Made by a program: the position numbers and the translations under genes
The notes under the pieces: model-generated
What the model was told of the DNA's origin: nothing
Databases searched by the model: none
The model's input: only the letters and a program-made list of their open reading frames with translations
DNA from: Symbiodinium natans
Taxonomy: Eukaryota; Sar; Dinophyceae; Suessiales; Symbiodiniaceae
Assembly: GCA_905221605.1 (NCBI GenBank)
Contig: CAJNDS010002111.1
Coordinates: 65,001-127,000, forward strand
Direction: 5' to 3'
DNA: 62,000 nt
Part shown: in pieces, positions 10,540 to 22,814 of the stretch
How the letters are laid out: each line of letters begins with the position of its first letter
Numbering within the stretch: the stretch's first letter is position 1

Positions 10540-11345
10540 AAACACCTCTATTTTCTCTAATTTTTAATAGGGGAACCTCTTTCTTCTCTATATTTGAATG
10601 TGGAAACCTCTATTTTCACTGCATTTAGTATGAAAACCTCTAGATTTTCTAATTTCTCTATACTTTAATACGAAAACCTCTCTTTCTCTATATTTTATAA
10701 CGAAAACCTGTATTTCTCTCTATTTGGTCTATATCGTCATAGTTTTCCTCTATATTTAATGAGGAAGACATGAGAGAGGAATGCATGAGAAACTAATTCT
10801 CTGTGTTATCTCAATATGTGACTTGCAATTAAAAGTGTTTTTGTTCCTCTTGTCCTATTTTAATCGAAAGCCCATTATTTTCTCTGTCTCTGAATCGGCA
10901 AACCTCCATATTCTTAAAATTTGAACATGAAAACCTCTATTCTCTATATTTGAATATCAAGACCTCTACATTTTAATATGAAAACACTTTGTGTTTTCGC
11001 TATATTTTCGTATGAAAACCTCTATTTCCTCTATGTTGTCATAGGAAACCTCTAATTTCTCTTTATTGTATAGCGAAAACCTCTATTGTTCTATAGTTTA
11101 CTATTTTGTCAGTATTTTCAGACTTCTCTGTATTTCACGAGGAAGACATGAGAGAGGAATACATGAAAAGCTAATTCTCTATTTTGTCATAAGAGTACAT
11201 GCATTATCTCTATCTGCGACTCGTAGACAACAAGTGTTTTTGTTCATGTCTATTTTCTCGATTCTTTACTAAGAAGACGTTTATATCTCTATTTTTAAAC
11301 GGAAAATTCAACTTCCACTATAAGGTCTGAATTTTCGTAGGAAAG
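10540..11345. repeat. AT-rich degenerate tandem repeats
   Basis: Degenerate copies of a unit containing GAAAACCTCTATTTTCTCTA. A larger segment (AGGAAGACATGAGAGAGGAA...) occurs twice, near 10762 and 11142, showing a higher-order period of about 380 bp. No gene seen. Confidence 0.8.
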
Positions 11346-11349
11346 CAAG

Positions 11350-11625
11350 CATATATTCCCTCTTTTTTCAGGGGGGTTGGGGGCTGCGCAGACCGCCGCA
11401 TTTGAAAACACAATGCTCGCATCATGGGTTTGGAAGGGATTCGTCAGCTTTGAAGCAGGCTTGCCGGCTAAAACAAGCGGGGGGGGGGGGGGGGGGTGTG
11501 CAGCTTAAATAGGGTCTATTTGGAAGCTGAGACTTGTGTTTTAAAGAGGAAATCAGGCCCCAAAACGTATACTTATTTACAAGAGACAACTTCCAAATAG
11601 ACCCTATTTTAGGTTCTGTAGGGTT
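11350..11625. repeat. Dispersed G-tract element with inverted ends
   Basis: Contains ACACAATGCTCGCATCATGG, GGAAGGGATTCGT and a long G run. AGGGTCTATTTGGAAG near 11512 is repeated inverted near 11590 (CTTCCAAATAGACCCT). The same parts recur four times at 22815-23225, including the CTTCCAAATAGACCCT boundary, so this is a dispersed repeat family. Confidence 0.75.
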
Positions 11626-11636
11626 GCCAAGACAGA

Positions 11637-13500
11637 ATTTAATTCAATTAATTCAATTAATTCATTTATTTACACTTGGGGAGGTTGAATTAATTGAATT
11701 AATTGAATAAATTCAATTAATTCACCCACCCCTTTTGGAATTAATTGAATTAAATGAATTAATGGAATTAATTGAATTAATGGAATTAATTGAATTAGTT
11801 GAATTAATTCAATTAATTCCAAATGAGGGGTGAATTAATTGAATTAATTCAATTAATTCAGTTAATTCAATTAATTCAATTAATTCAATTAATTCAATTA
11901 ATTCCAAATGGGGGGGTGGGGGGCTCGGGGCTGGGGGCGGGGGGGGGGGCACCATTTGGAAATAATTGAATTAATTGAATTAATTCACCCCCCCCCCCTT
12001 TTGGAATTAATTGAATTAAATGAATTAATGGAATTAATTGAATTAATGGAATTAATCGAATTAATTCAATTAATTCAATTAATTCCAAATGGGGGGTGAA
12101 TTAATTGAATTAATTCAATTAATTCAATTAATTCAATTAATTCAATTAATTCCAAATGGGGGGGGGGCACCATTCCGGGCTCGTAAATTAGTATTGCGGG
12201 GAGGCCCGGGCTCGTGATTTAGTATTGGGGGGAGGCCCGGGCTCGTGATTTAGTATTGGGGGGAGGCCCGGCCTCGTAATTTGGAGGCCGGGCTCGTGAT
12301 TTAGCCCGGGCTCGTGATTTAGTATTGGGGGGAGGCCCGGGCTCGTGATTTAGTATTGCGGGAAGGCCCGGGCTCGTAATTTAGTATTGGGGGGAGGCCC
12401 CGGGCTCGTGATTTAGTATTGGGGGGAGGCCCGGGCTCGTGGTTTGGGAGGAGGATGCCCCAGCCCCCACCCCCCATTTGGAAATAAATGAATTAATTGA
12501 ATTAATTGAAATAATTGAATTAATTCAATTAATTCAATTAATTCCACCTCCCCTTTGGAAATAAATGAATTAATTGAATTAATTGAATTAATTCAATTAT
12601 TTCAATTAATTCAATTAATTCATTTATTTCCAAAGGGGAGGTGGAATTAATTGAATTAATTGAATTAATTCAATTATTTCAATTAATTCAATTAATTCAA
12701 TTAATTCATTTATTTCCAAATGGGGGGGATTCCCCAGCCCCCACCCCCCCCCCCCCTTTGGAAATAAATGAATTAATTCAATTAATTGAATTAATTGAAT
12801 TAATTCAAATAATTCAATTAATTCATTTATTTCCAAAGGGGAGGTGGAATTAATTGAATTAATTGAATTAATTTAATTATTTCAATTAATTCAATTAATT
12901 CAATTAATTCATTTATTTCCAAATGGGGGGGATTCCCCAGCCCCCACCCCCCCCCCCCTTTGGAAATAAATGAATTAATTGAATTAATTGAATTAATTGA
13001 ATGAATTGAATGAATTGAATTAATTGAATTAATTGAATTAATTGAATTAATTCAGGGATTCCCCAGCCCCCACCCCCCCCCCCTTTGGAAATAAATGAAT
13101 TAATTGAATTAATTGAATTAATTGAATTAAATTAATTCAATTAATTCAATTAATTCATTTATTTCCAAAGGGGGGGTGGAATTAATTGAATTAATTGAAT
13201 TAATTCAATTATTTCAATTAATTCAATTAATTCAATTAATTCATTTATTTCCAAAGGGGGGGGAGGGGTGGGGGCTGGGGAATCCCCCCATTTGGAAATA
13301 ATTGAATTAATTGAATTAATTCAATTAATTCAATTAATTCAATTAATTCAATTAATTCCACCCCCCCTTTGGAAATAAATGAATTAATTGAATTAATTCA
13401 ATTAATTCAATTATGTCAATTAATTCAATTAATTCAATTAATTCATCTATTTCCAAAGGGGGGGGGTGGGGGCTGGGGAATCCCCCCCATTTGGAAATGA
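11637..13500. repeat. AATTGAATTAATTCAATT palindromic AT array
   Basis: Long runs of AATTGAATT and its complement arranged as large inverted repeats. They are typically bounded by TTTGGAAATAAATGAATT and AATTCATTTATTTCCAAA plus G or C tracts. Each block could extrude as a cruciform. No gene. Confidence 0.95.
12176..12450. repeat. 31-bp GC-rich tandem repeat inside the AT array
   Basis: About eight copies of GGCCCGGGCTCGTGATTTAG followed by TATTGGGGGGA, with small deletions, embedded between AT-palindrome blocks. Confidence 0.9.
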
Positions 13501-13514
13501 CTGAACTAATTGAA

Positions 13515-14395
13515 CGAAATTATTTAAACTATGGCGGCTCGATTTGGCCAAATTTTGCCGGGCAGCCTGCGGGCAAAATTTGGCCAAATCGGGTTGCTCT
13601 TCGTATGCCATGAGAAATGCGCGGCTCGATTTGGCCAAGTTTTGCCCGGAGGCTGCCCGGCAAAATTTGGCCAAATCGAGCCGCGCATTTCTCAGCGCGT
13701 ACGACGAGCAGCCCGATTTGGCCAAATTTTGCCCGCAGACTGCCCGGCAAAATTTGGCCAAATCGAGCCGCGATAGTTTAAATAATTTCGGGCCTCCAGA
13801 AAGGCGCGGCTCGATTTGGCCAGATTTTGCCGGGCAGTCTGCGGGCAAAATTTGGCCAAATCGGGCTGCTCGTCGAACGCGATGAGAAATGCGCGGCTCG
13901 ATTTGGCCAAATTTTGCCGGGAAGCCTCCGGGCAAAATTTGGCCAAATCGAGCCGCGCCTTTCTGAAGGCCCGAAATTTTTAAACTATCGCGGCTCGATT
14001 TGGCCAAATTTTGCCGGGCAGCTTCCGGGCAAAATTTGGCCAAATCGGGCTGCCCTTCGTATGCCATGAGAAATGCGTGGCTCGATTTGGCAAAATTTTG
14101 CCCGGAGGCTGCCCGGCAAAATTTGGCCAAATCGAGCCGCGCATTTCTCATCACGTTCGACGAGCAGCCCGATTTGGCCAAATTTTGCCCCCGCAGACTG
14201 CCCGGCAAAATCTGGCCAAATCGAGCCGCGCCTTTCTGGAGGCCCGAAATTATTTAAACTATCGCGGCTCGATTTGGCCAAATTTTGCCGGGCAGTCTGC
14301 GGGCAAAAATTTGGCCAAATCGGGCTGCTCGTCGTACGCGCTGAGAAATGCGCGGCTCGATTTGGCCAAATTTTGCCGGGCAGCCTCCCATCATC
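13515..14395. repeat. Palindromic GATTTGGCCAAATTTTGCC array
   Basis: Alternating inverted copies of GATTTGGCCAAATTTTGCC and GGCAAAATTTGGCCAAATCG separated by short GC-rich loops and by spacers such as GCGCATTTCTCA. The core TTTGGCCAAA is itself a palindrome. The 60-250 codon frames running through it on both strands are repeat artefacts. Confidence 0.95.
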
Positions 14396-14720
14396 CCCCA
14401 TCATCCCCCATCATCTCCATCATCCACCATCATCTTCATCATCTCCCGTCATCTCCCCCATCCCCTCCCATCCCTCATCCTCTCTCATGATGTGCTATCA
14501 CCCCTCATCTTGGAGCATCATCTTCATCATCTTCATCATCTTCATCAATCATCTTCTTCATCTCCCATCATCTCCGGGCATCATCTCCCATCATCTCCGG
14601 GCATCATCTCCCATCATCTCGGAGCGTCATCTTCCATCATCTCGGAGCATCATCTTCCATCATCTCGGAGCATCATCTTCCATCATCTCGGAGCATCATC
14701 TTCCATCATCTTCAGTTTGA
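14396..14720. repeat. CATCATCT-rich tandem repeats
   Basis: Copies of CATCATCTCCCAT and CATCATCTCGGAG. No gene. Confidence 0.9.
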
Positions 14721-14789
14721 AAAAGTACTCAAATATTCACCACCTAGACCCATACACCCAAAACTCCGCAAACCGCCCCTTCCCCTTGC

Positions 14790-14862
14790 AGAATTAAATA
14801 ATTTAAATAATTTAAATCCGAAACACCCCTTTCAGATTTAAATTATTTAAATTATTTAATTC
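14790..14862. repeat. AT palindrome
   Basis: GAATTAAATAATTTAAATAA and its inverted copy face each other across about 20 bp (CCGAAACACCCCTTTCAG). The right arm reappears immediately after the assembly gap at 16458. Confidence 0.85.
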
Positions 14863-14871
14863 CGGGGGGGG

Positions 14872-15420
14872 GGCCAGAAGGAGGACAAAAGTTGGTGTGA
14901 TTCGCGCGCCTGCGTTTTTTGCTTGCAGAAGGAGGGCGCGCGAATCACACCAGATTTTGTCCTCTGGGTTTTGTCGGACATGTGAGCAACAAGAAGGAGG
15001 ACAAAAGTTGGTGTGATTCGCGCGCCTGTGTTTTTTGCTTGCAGAAGGAGGGCGCGCAAATCACACCAGATTTTGTCCTCTGGGTTTTGTCGGACATGTG
15101 AGCAACAAGAAGGAGGACAAAAGTTGGTGTGATTCGCGCGCCTGTGTTTTTTGCTTGCAGAAGGAGGGCGCGCGAATCACACCAGATTTTGTCCTCTGGG
15201 TTTTGTCGGACATGTGAGCAACAAGAAGGAGGACAAAAGTTGGTGTGATTCGCGCGCCTGTGTTTTTTGCTTGCAGAAGGAGGGCGCGCGAATCACACCA
15301 GATTTGTCCTCTGGGTTTTGTCGGACATGTGAGCAACAAGAAGGAGGACAAAAGTTGGTGTGATTCGCGCGCCTGTGTTTTTTGCTTGCACAAGGAAGGC
15401 GCGCGAATCACACCAGATTT
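14872..15420. repeat. 116-bp hairpin-forming tandem repeat
   Basis: About five units. Each unit carries GAGGACAAAA, GGTGTGATTCGCGCGCC, a loop, GGCGCGCGAATCACACC and TTTTGTCCTC, giving stems of 17 and 10 bp. The loop contains TTTTTTGCTTGCAG, which looks like a 3' splice site. The whole array is repeated after the gap (16479-17030). Confidence 0.95.
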
Positions 15421-16357
15421 TGTCTTCTTGGCTTTTTTTGGTAGCAAACCCACCTGTCAAGGACACCCACACCAGAAACCCCCTTTTTGTGGAAACCTTG
15501 AAAGCAAGGTGCTGTGTTGTCCGCTCTCACCTTTCGTTCGTTGCACGGTTTGTCCCCTTTATTTTTTTTTGCAGAGGGGAGTCCAAGATTTTGAGAGTGT
15601 TGCGGGTGTATAGCAAAACCCACTTGAAATGGACCCACAATGGAGACCTCTTTTTTTGGCAAACCTTGAAAGACATGTGCTTCTCTGTCCATTCTCACCT
15701 TTCGTTCGTTGTGTTTTCTGTCCCCATTCTTTCTTTAAATATGAAATATTCAAATCATAATTGAAGCAGGGCATCCAAGATTTTTAGAGTGTTTCGGGCG
15801 TCGTTTTCTTCCTTCTTCTGTAGCAGAACGCACCTTAAAAGGACACCCACACCAGAGACTCTGATGCTGTGGAAACCTTGCAGGAAAGGCGCTCCCTTTG
15901 TCCACTGTGGCAGTTCTTTCGTTGTATTTCTATGCGCAAGAGGAAATAGCAGAGGGAAATGATGTTACGTGTATCCAAAATCAGGGTGTCCTTTTCTTAC
16001 TTTTCTGTAGCAAAACCCACCTTTCAAGGACACCCACACCGGAGACACAAATTTTATGGAAACCTTGAAAGAAAAGGGTGCTTCTTTGTCCACTCTCATC
16101 TTTCGTTCGTCAATTTCAATATGAAATATGTAAATCATAGTTAAAGAGGGGCGTCCAAGATTTGTTGGGTCTTTCGGGCGTTCTTTTCTTCCTTGTTCTG
16201 TAGCAGAACCCACCTTAAAAGGACGCCCGCTCCGGAGACTTCTATTGTTTGGAAACCTTGAAAGAAAAGGGTGCTTGTTTGTCCACTCTCACCTTTTGTT
16301 CGTTTCATGTTCTGTCACCCTTTTATTAAGTATGGATATGTGTAGATCACTTTAAAG

Positions 16358-16457
16358 NNNNNNNNNNNNNNNNNNNNNNNNNNNNNNNNNNNNNNNNNNN
16401 NNNNNNNNNNNNNNNNNNNNNNNNNNNNNNNNNNNNNNNNNNNNNNNNNNNNNNNNN
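16358..16457. other. Assembly gap, 100 N
   Basis: Exactly 100 N, the usual placeholder for a gap of unknown length. The sequence after it restarts inside the segment already seen at about 14851. Confidence 1.
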
Positions 16458-17964
16458 AATTATTTAATTCCGGGGGGGGGCCAGAAGGAGGACAAAAGTT
16501 GGTGTGATTCGCGCGCCTGCGTTTTTTGCTTGCAGAAGGAGGGCGCGCGAATCACACCAGATTTTGTCCTCTGGGTTTTGTCGGACATGTGAGCAACAAG
16601 AAGGAGGACAAAAGTTGGTGTGATTCGCGCGCCTGTGTTTTTTGTTTGCAGAAGGAGGGCGCGCAAATCACACCAGATTTTGTCCTCTGGGTTTTGTCGG
16701 ACATGTGAGCAACAAGAAGGAGGACAAAAGTTGGTGTGATTCGCGCGCCTGTGTTTTTTGCTTGCAGAAGGAGGGCGCGCGAATCACACCAGATTTTGTC
16801 CTCTGGGTTTTGTCGGACATGTGAGCAACAAGAAGGAGGACAAAAGTTGGTGTGATTCGCGCGCCTGTGTTTTTTGCTTGCAGAAGGAGGGCGCGCGAAT
16901 CACACCAGATTTGTCCTCTGGGTTTTGTCGGACATGTGAGCAACAAGAAGGAGGACAAAAGTTGGTGTGATTCGCGCGCCTGTGTTTTTTGCTTGCACAA
17001 GGAAGGCGCGCGAATCACACCAGATTTTGTCTTCTTGGCTTTTTTTGGTAGCAAACCCACCTGTCAAGGACACCCACACCAGAAACCCCCTTTTTGTGGA
17101 AACCTTGAAAGCAAGGTGCTGTGTTGTCCGCTCTCACCTTTCGTTCGTTGCACGGTTTGTCCCCTTTATTTTTTTTTGCAGAGGGGAGTCCAAGATTTTG
17201 AGAGTGTTGCGGGTGTATAGCAAAACCCACTTGAAATGCACCCACAATGGAGACCTCTTTTTTTGGCAAACCTTGAAAGACATGTGCTTCTCTGTCCATT
17301 CTCACCTTTCGTTCGTTGTGTTTTCTGTCCCCATTCTTTCTTTAAATATGAAATATTCAAATCATAATTGAAGCGGGGCATCCAAGATTTTTAGAGTGTT
17401 TCGGGCGTCGTTTTCTTCCTTCTTCTGTAGCAGAACGCACCTTAAAAGGACACCCACACCAGAGACTCTGATGCTGTGGAAACCTTGCAGGAAAGGCGCT
17501 CCCTTTGTCCACTGTGGCAGTTCTTTCGTTGTATTTCTATGCGCAAGAGGAAATAGCAGAGGGAAATGATGTTACGTGTATCCAAAATCAGGGTGTCCTT
17601 TTCTTACTTTTCTGTAGCAAAACCCACCTTTCAAGGACACCCACACCGGAGACACAAATTTTATGGAAACCTTGAAAGAAAAGGGTGCTTCTTTGTCCAC
17701 TCTCATCTTTCGTTCGTCAATTTCAATATGAAATATGTAAATCATAGTTAAAGAGGGGCGTCCAAGATTTGTTGGGTCTTTCGGGCGTTCTTTTCTTCCT
17801 TGTTCTGTAGCAGAACCCACCTTAAAAGGACGCCCGCTCCGGAGACTTCTATTGTTTGGAAACCTTGAAAGAAAAGGGTGCTTGTTTGTCCACTCTCACC
17901 TTTTGTTCGTTTCATGTTCTGTCACCCTTTTATTAAGTATGGATATGTGTAGATCACTTTACAG
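16458..17964. repeat. Near-identical second copy of 14851-16357
   Basis: The 1.5 kb after the gap repeats the 1.5 kb before it at a constant offset of 1607 bp, with only a few single-base differences (for example near 16632, 17242 and 17374). Copies diverge at about 17963. Confidence 0.95.
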
Positions 17965-18950
17965 ATGGGTGTCCAAGTTGTTTACAGTGTTTCGGGTGTC
18001 CTTTTCTTCCTGTTTAAAACCCACCTTAAAAGGACACCCGCACCGGAGACGCCGATGTTTTGGAAACCTTGAAGGAAAGGCGCTCTCTTTTTCTACTGTG
18101 GCCTTCCTTTCGTCTTATTTCTTTGCACAAGAGGAAATAAAAGAAAGACATCATGTTACATGTATCCAAAATTAGGGTGTCCTTTTCTTCTTTCTTCTGT
18201 AGCAAAACCCACCTGAAAGGGACACCCACACCGGAGACCTCTGTTCTTTGGAAACCTTGAACTTTATTTTCTTTTTTGCACCCTTTATTTAATTAAGTAT
18301 GACATATTGAAATCATATTCAAAGAGCGGCGTCCAAGATTTTTAGAGTGTTTCGGGCGTCCTTTTTCTTCCTGTTTCTGTAGCAAAAAACCCACCTTAGA
18401 AGGACACCCACACCAGAGACCGCAAGGGGAAATGACAGAAGGAAATCGCGTTACGTGTATCCAAAATTAGGATGTCCTTTTCTTCTTTTTCTGTAGCACA
18501 ACCCACCTGAAGAGGACACCCACACCGGAGGGGTTTTTAAAAACCTTCAAAGAAAAGTAAGGTGCTTCTTTGTCCACTCTCACCTTTCGTTCGTTTCATT
18601 TTCTGTCCCCGTTTATTTAGATATGAAATGTTTAAACTATATTTCAAGAGGGGTGTCCAAGATTTTGAGAGTTCTTCGGGCGTCCTTTTCTTCCTGTTTC
18701 TGTAGCGAAACCCACCGACTCCGATGTTTTGGAAACCTTGAAGGAAAGGCGCTCCCTTGTCCACTGCGGCCTTCCATTCGTTTTTTTTCTTTGCGCAAGA
18801 GGACACAAAAGAAAGACATGATGTGACATGTATCCAAAATTAGGGTGTCCTTTTCTTCTTTTTTCTGTAACAAGACTCACCTTAAAAGGACGCCCGCGCC
18901 GGAGACTTCCAGTTTTTAGAAACCTTGAAAGAAAACAGGCCGAAGACCTA

Positions 18951-19440
18951 AGATTTTTAGAGAGTTTTTGTTCCCAACAGACAAATCGCGAGCACTGTCC
19001 GTCCCCCTAAGATTCTCCAAGAAGTTATGCACCCAACACACAATTCGCAAGTGCTGTCCCCTAAGATGTTGAAAGAATCTGTGCTCCCAAAAGACAAATC
19101 GCAAGCACCGTCCAAGTAAGATATTCGAAAAGGGTATGCTCCCAATCAGTTTTTTCTAAAGAAAAAGACAAGAAGAGAAGAGAGAAGAGAAGTTTGCATG
19201 TCTTCCTTCCCTGTTCCTTTCTTCTTCCGGTTCGCTCGCTCGTTCTGTCTCCCTCTCTCTCGCTCTCTCTTTTTTCTTTTATGGGCGGCATGTCTTGTAG
19301 AAATGGAAGACGGAGTGAGACAGGGCGAGGCATAGAGAGAAGCATAGACCGTAGGACAGAGAGGGTCTCTTAGCTTCCCCCTTCTCAAGTCCAGCTCAGT
19401 TTTCTTTCTTGTGGAAAAGAAAGAGGAAGAGAGAAGAGGA
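18951..19440. other. No gene seen; repeat transition
   Basis: Degenerate precursors of the next array (CAAATCGCAAGCACTGTCC, CCTAAGAT) followed by pyrimidine-rich sequence. Confidence 0.5.
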
Positions 19441-19460
19441 ATTTACATGCCCACCCTGCC

Positions 19461-20165
19461 CCTCCAAAGAGTCAAATCGCAAGCCCTGGTCCCTAAGATT
19501 TTGGGTTTAACTTTTGCTCCAAAGAGTCACATCGCAAGCCCTGGTCCCTAAGATTTGGGGCCCAGTTTTTGCTCCAAAGAGTGACATCGCAAGCCCTGGT
19601 CCCCAAGATTTTGGGCGCATTTTTTTTGCTCCAAAGAGTAGCGTCGCAAGCCCTGGTCCCTAAGATTTTGGGCCCAGTTTTTGCTCCAAAAGGTCAAATC
19701 GCAAGCCCTGGTCCCTAAGATTTTGGGTTCACTTTTTGCTCCAAAGAGTAACATCGCAAGCCCTGGTCCCTAAGATTCTGGGCTCATTTTTTGCGCCAAA
19801 GAGTCGAATCCCTAAGATTTTGGGGTCAATTTTTGCTCCAAAGAGGCCAATGGCAAGCCCTGGTCCCTAAGATTTCGGGGTCGATCTGTGCTCCACAGAG
19901 TCAAAGCGCAAGCCCTGGTCCCTAAGATTTTGGGTTTAACTTTTGCTCCAAAGAGACACATCGCAAGCCCTGGTCCCTAAGATTTGGGGCCCAGTTTTTG
20001 CCCCAAAAGGTGAAATCGCAAGCCCTGCTCCCTAAGATTTTGGGCTTATTTCTTGCTCCAAAGAGTAACATCGCAAGCCCTGGTCCCCAAGATTTTGGAA
20101 TCGATTTTTGCTCCAAAGAGTCAGATCGCAAGCCCTGGTCCCTAAAATGTTGGGCTCAATTTTTG
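19461..20165. repeat. 55-57-bp tandem array
   Basis: Roughly a dozen copies of a unit containing TTTTGCTCCAAAGAGTCA, ATCGCAAGCCCTGGTCCC and TAAGATTTTGGG. Confidence 0.95.
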
Positions 20166-20729
20166 CCTTTCCCTTCTCTTCTTCTGCTTCCTTTGAACTG
20201 ATAAAACACAAGAAAGGAACTCATATGATAAGGCAGTGGAAAGGTAAGCACAGGGTGACTCCCTGCGCGTGGACCTTTCCATAATGCTCCATCATATTCC
20301 TCCTCTCGGCCTATCTCTTCTGTTCCTTTCCTTACCCTTCTCCTTCTCATAGTTCTTCCTTTTTGTTTTTCTCATTTCGAAAAGAAAGAGGGAAGGGAGA
20401 AACAAGGGAGAGAGAATAGATAACGAAGAGTGCCATCTTCTCTGCGCCTTGTTTTGTCTCTCCCTCTTCTCTATTAATCTGTCTTCTATTCTTTTCTTTG
20501 CTCTTCCCATTAAATATGCAATCCTTGGTATCTCTTCTCTCTCCTTCTCTCTTCCTGCAACAGATGTCCTTTTGGATCGTTTTCTGCATCTTAAAAAGGA
20601 CACCCAAAAGAAAACACTCAGGGTGCCCCCTTTGCGCGTTTGAAGACACAGAAGGCGATTAAAAGGGACGCCCATGTTGGATTGGCAGCAAACCCAGCTG
20701 ATGCTCATGATTCTGATTCTCTCTCTCTC

Positions 20730-20776
<47 letters not shown>

Positions 20777-22780
20777 CCCTACATATGGGCGATGGAACGG
20801 GTGTCCTTTTCAATCGTTTTCTGCATCTTCAAGAGAAAAACGGACACCCCACAAGAAGGAAAAGTAACACAAGAGATAGGGAGGGAAATTGACCCTTTCC
20901 TCTCTTCTTATCTGCTATTTTTCTTATTCGCTTCAAAGAAGCAACATAAGGGAAAGGGGATTTCCTGAAGAGGAGCGAGGGAACCTATCTGTGAAAAGCA
21001 AGAATGGTTTTTTCTAGTTCGAAAGGGAATAGGGAGAGACAAGGGAGAGATGATATGTACAGCTTTGCGCCTTATATTGTGATTCCGTCTCCTTGCTTCC
21101 TGTCTCTTCTATTCCTTGCAGCACGCTTCGAGAAACATAGCATCCTTGTTATCTTTCCTCTCTCACTTCCCTTTCCCTTCTCTTCTTCTGCTTCCTTTGA
21201 ACTGATAACACACAAGAAAGGAACTCATATGATAAAGCAGTGGAAAGGTAAGCACAGGGTGACTCCCTGCGCGTGGACCTTTCCACAATGCTCCATCATA
21301 TTCCTCCTCTCGGCCTATCTCTTCTGTTCCTTTCCTTACCCTTCTCCTTCTCATAGTTCTTCCTTTTTGTTTTTCTCATTTCGAAAAGAAAGAGGGAAGG
21401 GAGAAACAAGGGAGAGAGAATAGATAAAGAAGAGTGCCATCTTCTCTGCGCCTTGTTTTGTCTCTCCCTCTTCTCTATTCATCTGTCTTCTATTCTTTTC
21501 CTTGCTCTTCCCATTAAATATGCAATCCTTGGTATCTCTCCTCTCTCCTTCTCTCTTCCTGCAACAGATGTGCTTTTGGATCGTTTTCTGCATTTTCAAG
21601 CGAGAAAAAAGGACACAGAATGCGATTAAAAGGGACGCCCATGTTGGATTGGCAGCATGCCCAGCTGATGCTCATGATTCTCTCTCTTTCCCTACATATG
21701 GGCGATGGAACGGGTGTCCTTTTCAATCGTTTTCTGCATCTTCAAGAGAAAAAGGGACACCCCACAAGAAGGAAAAGTAACATAAGAGATAGGGAGGGAA
21801 ATTGAAGAACTCCTCATTTTACTTAGTCATTCCCTTTCCTCTCTTCTTATCTGCCCATTTTCTGTGCGCCTTGTTGTGTCTCTCCCTCTTCTCCCTTCAT
21901 CTCTCTTCTAGTCTTTTCTTTGCTCTTCCCATTGAAATGCAACCCTTTTTATCTCTCCTCTCTTCTTCTCTCTCCCTCCTCTTCTCCTGTTCCCCTCTAA
22001 ACGACAAAAACGCAAGAAAGGAAGAATAAGAGGGGAATGGAGGCCCTGTTCCTTTCTTCTCTTCTTTCAATGGATGGGGGAAGTGGGCGGAGTTGGCTCC
22101 TTGCCCGTACACCCTCCCCATGCTTCAGCAAACCCCTCCTCTCGCCCTATCGCCTCTGTTCTTTTCCTTGTGCCCAAACGGAAAACGAAAACGGGTTCCT
22201 TTATATGTTCATTGTCCTTCCTTTGGTTTTTTATTTCACAGGGAAAAGAACCAGAGAAGAGAAAGATAAGAACGAGAGGTGAGATGAAAACGGCACCATC
22301 TTCTCTTTGCCTTATTTTTGCACCTCCCCCTCCTGTCTTCATTTCTCTTCCACTCTTTTTTCCATTGCTCTTCCCATAATATTGCATTCCTTTTGATAAC
22401 TCACAGGAAATTAAAATGGCCTCCTTGTTGTCTCTCCTCTCTCACTTCCCTTCTTTCTTTTTGTTGTTCTCATTTCGAAAAGACAGAAGGAACGGAGAGA
22501 TAAGGGAGACAGGATAGATAAAGCAGAGTACCATCTTCTTTGCGCCTTGTTTTGTCTCTCCCTCTCCTTTATTCATCTCTCTTCTATTCTTTTCTTGGCT
22601 CTTCCCATGAAAATTGTGTTCCTCTTATCTCTCCCTCCTTCTCTCCCTTCTCTTCTCCTGTTCACGAGAGCCTTCGACTTTAGGGTTGAGGAGAAAAAGA
22701 AAAGAGAAAAGAGGAACTACCTGGTTCTTGTTCCTGAGGCCACCATAGTACGACTGACGTGACAGCAGCGTACCCTCGTG
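20166..22780. repeat. Pyrimidine-rich 1-kb duplications
   Basis: A segment of about 1 kb (20166-21160) is repeated from about 21172, and partial third copies follow to 22700. The first copy has a CT microsatellite at 20717-20775 that is almost missing in the second (21681-21690). Both carry CCAGCTGATGCTCATGATTC, a fragment of the 94-bp satellite core. No gene seen. Confidence 0.85.
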
Positions 22781-22814
22781 GAAACGTGTATGGCTATAAG
22801 AAAACCCGAGTCAC

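Larger units (their letters stand above)
15421..18950. repeat. Diverged 200-300-bp tandem repeats
   Basis: Repeated segments with TGTAGCAAAACCCACCTT, GGACACCCACACCGGAGAC, GGAAACCTTGAAAGAAAAGG, CACTCTCACCTTTCGTTCGT and GTCCAAGATTTTTAGAGTGT. The short frames in it are repeat-derived. No gene seen. Confidence 0.85.

Noticed and set aside
13447-14490. Frames up to 253 codons on both strands
   Set aside because: Products of the palindromic repeat; both strands give the same kind of sequence.
14872-15420. CRISPR-like direct repeats
   Set aside because: Units are contiguous without unique spacers, in a eukaryotic context with no cas genes.
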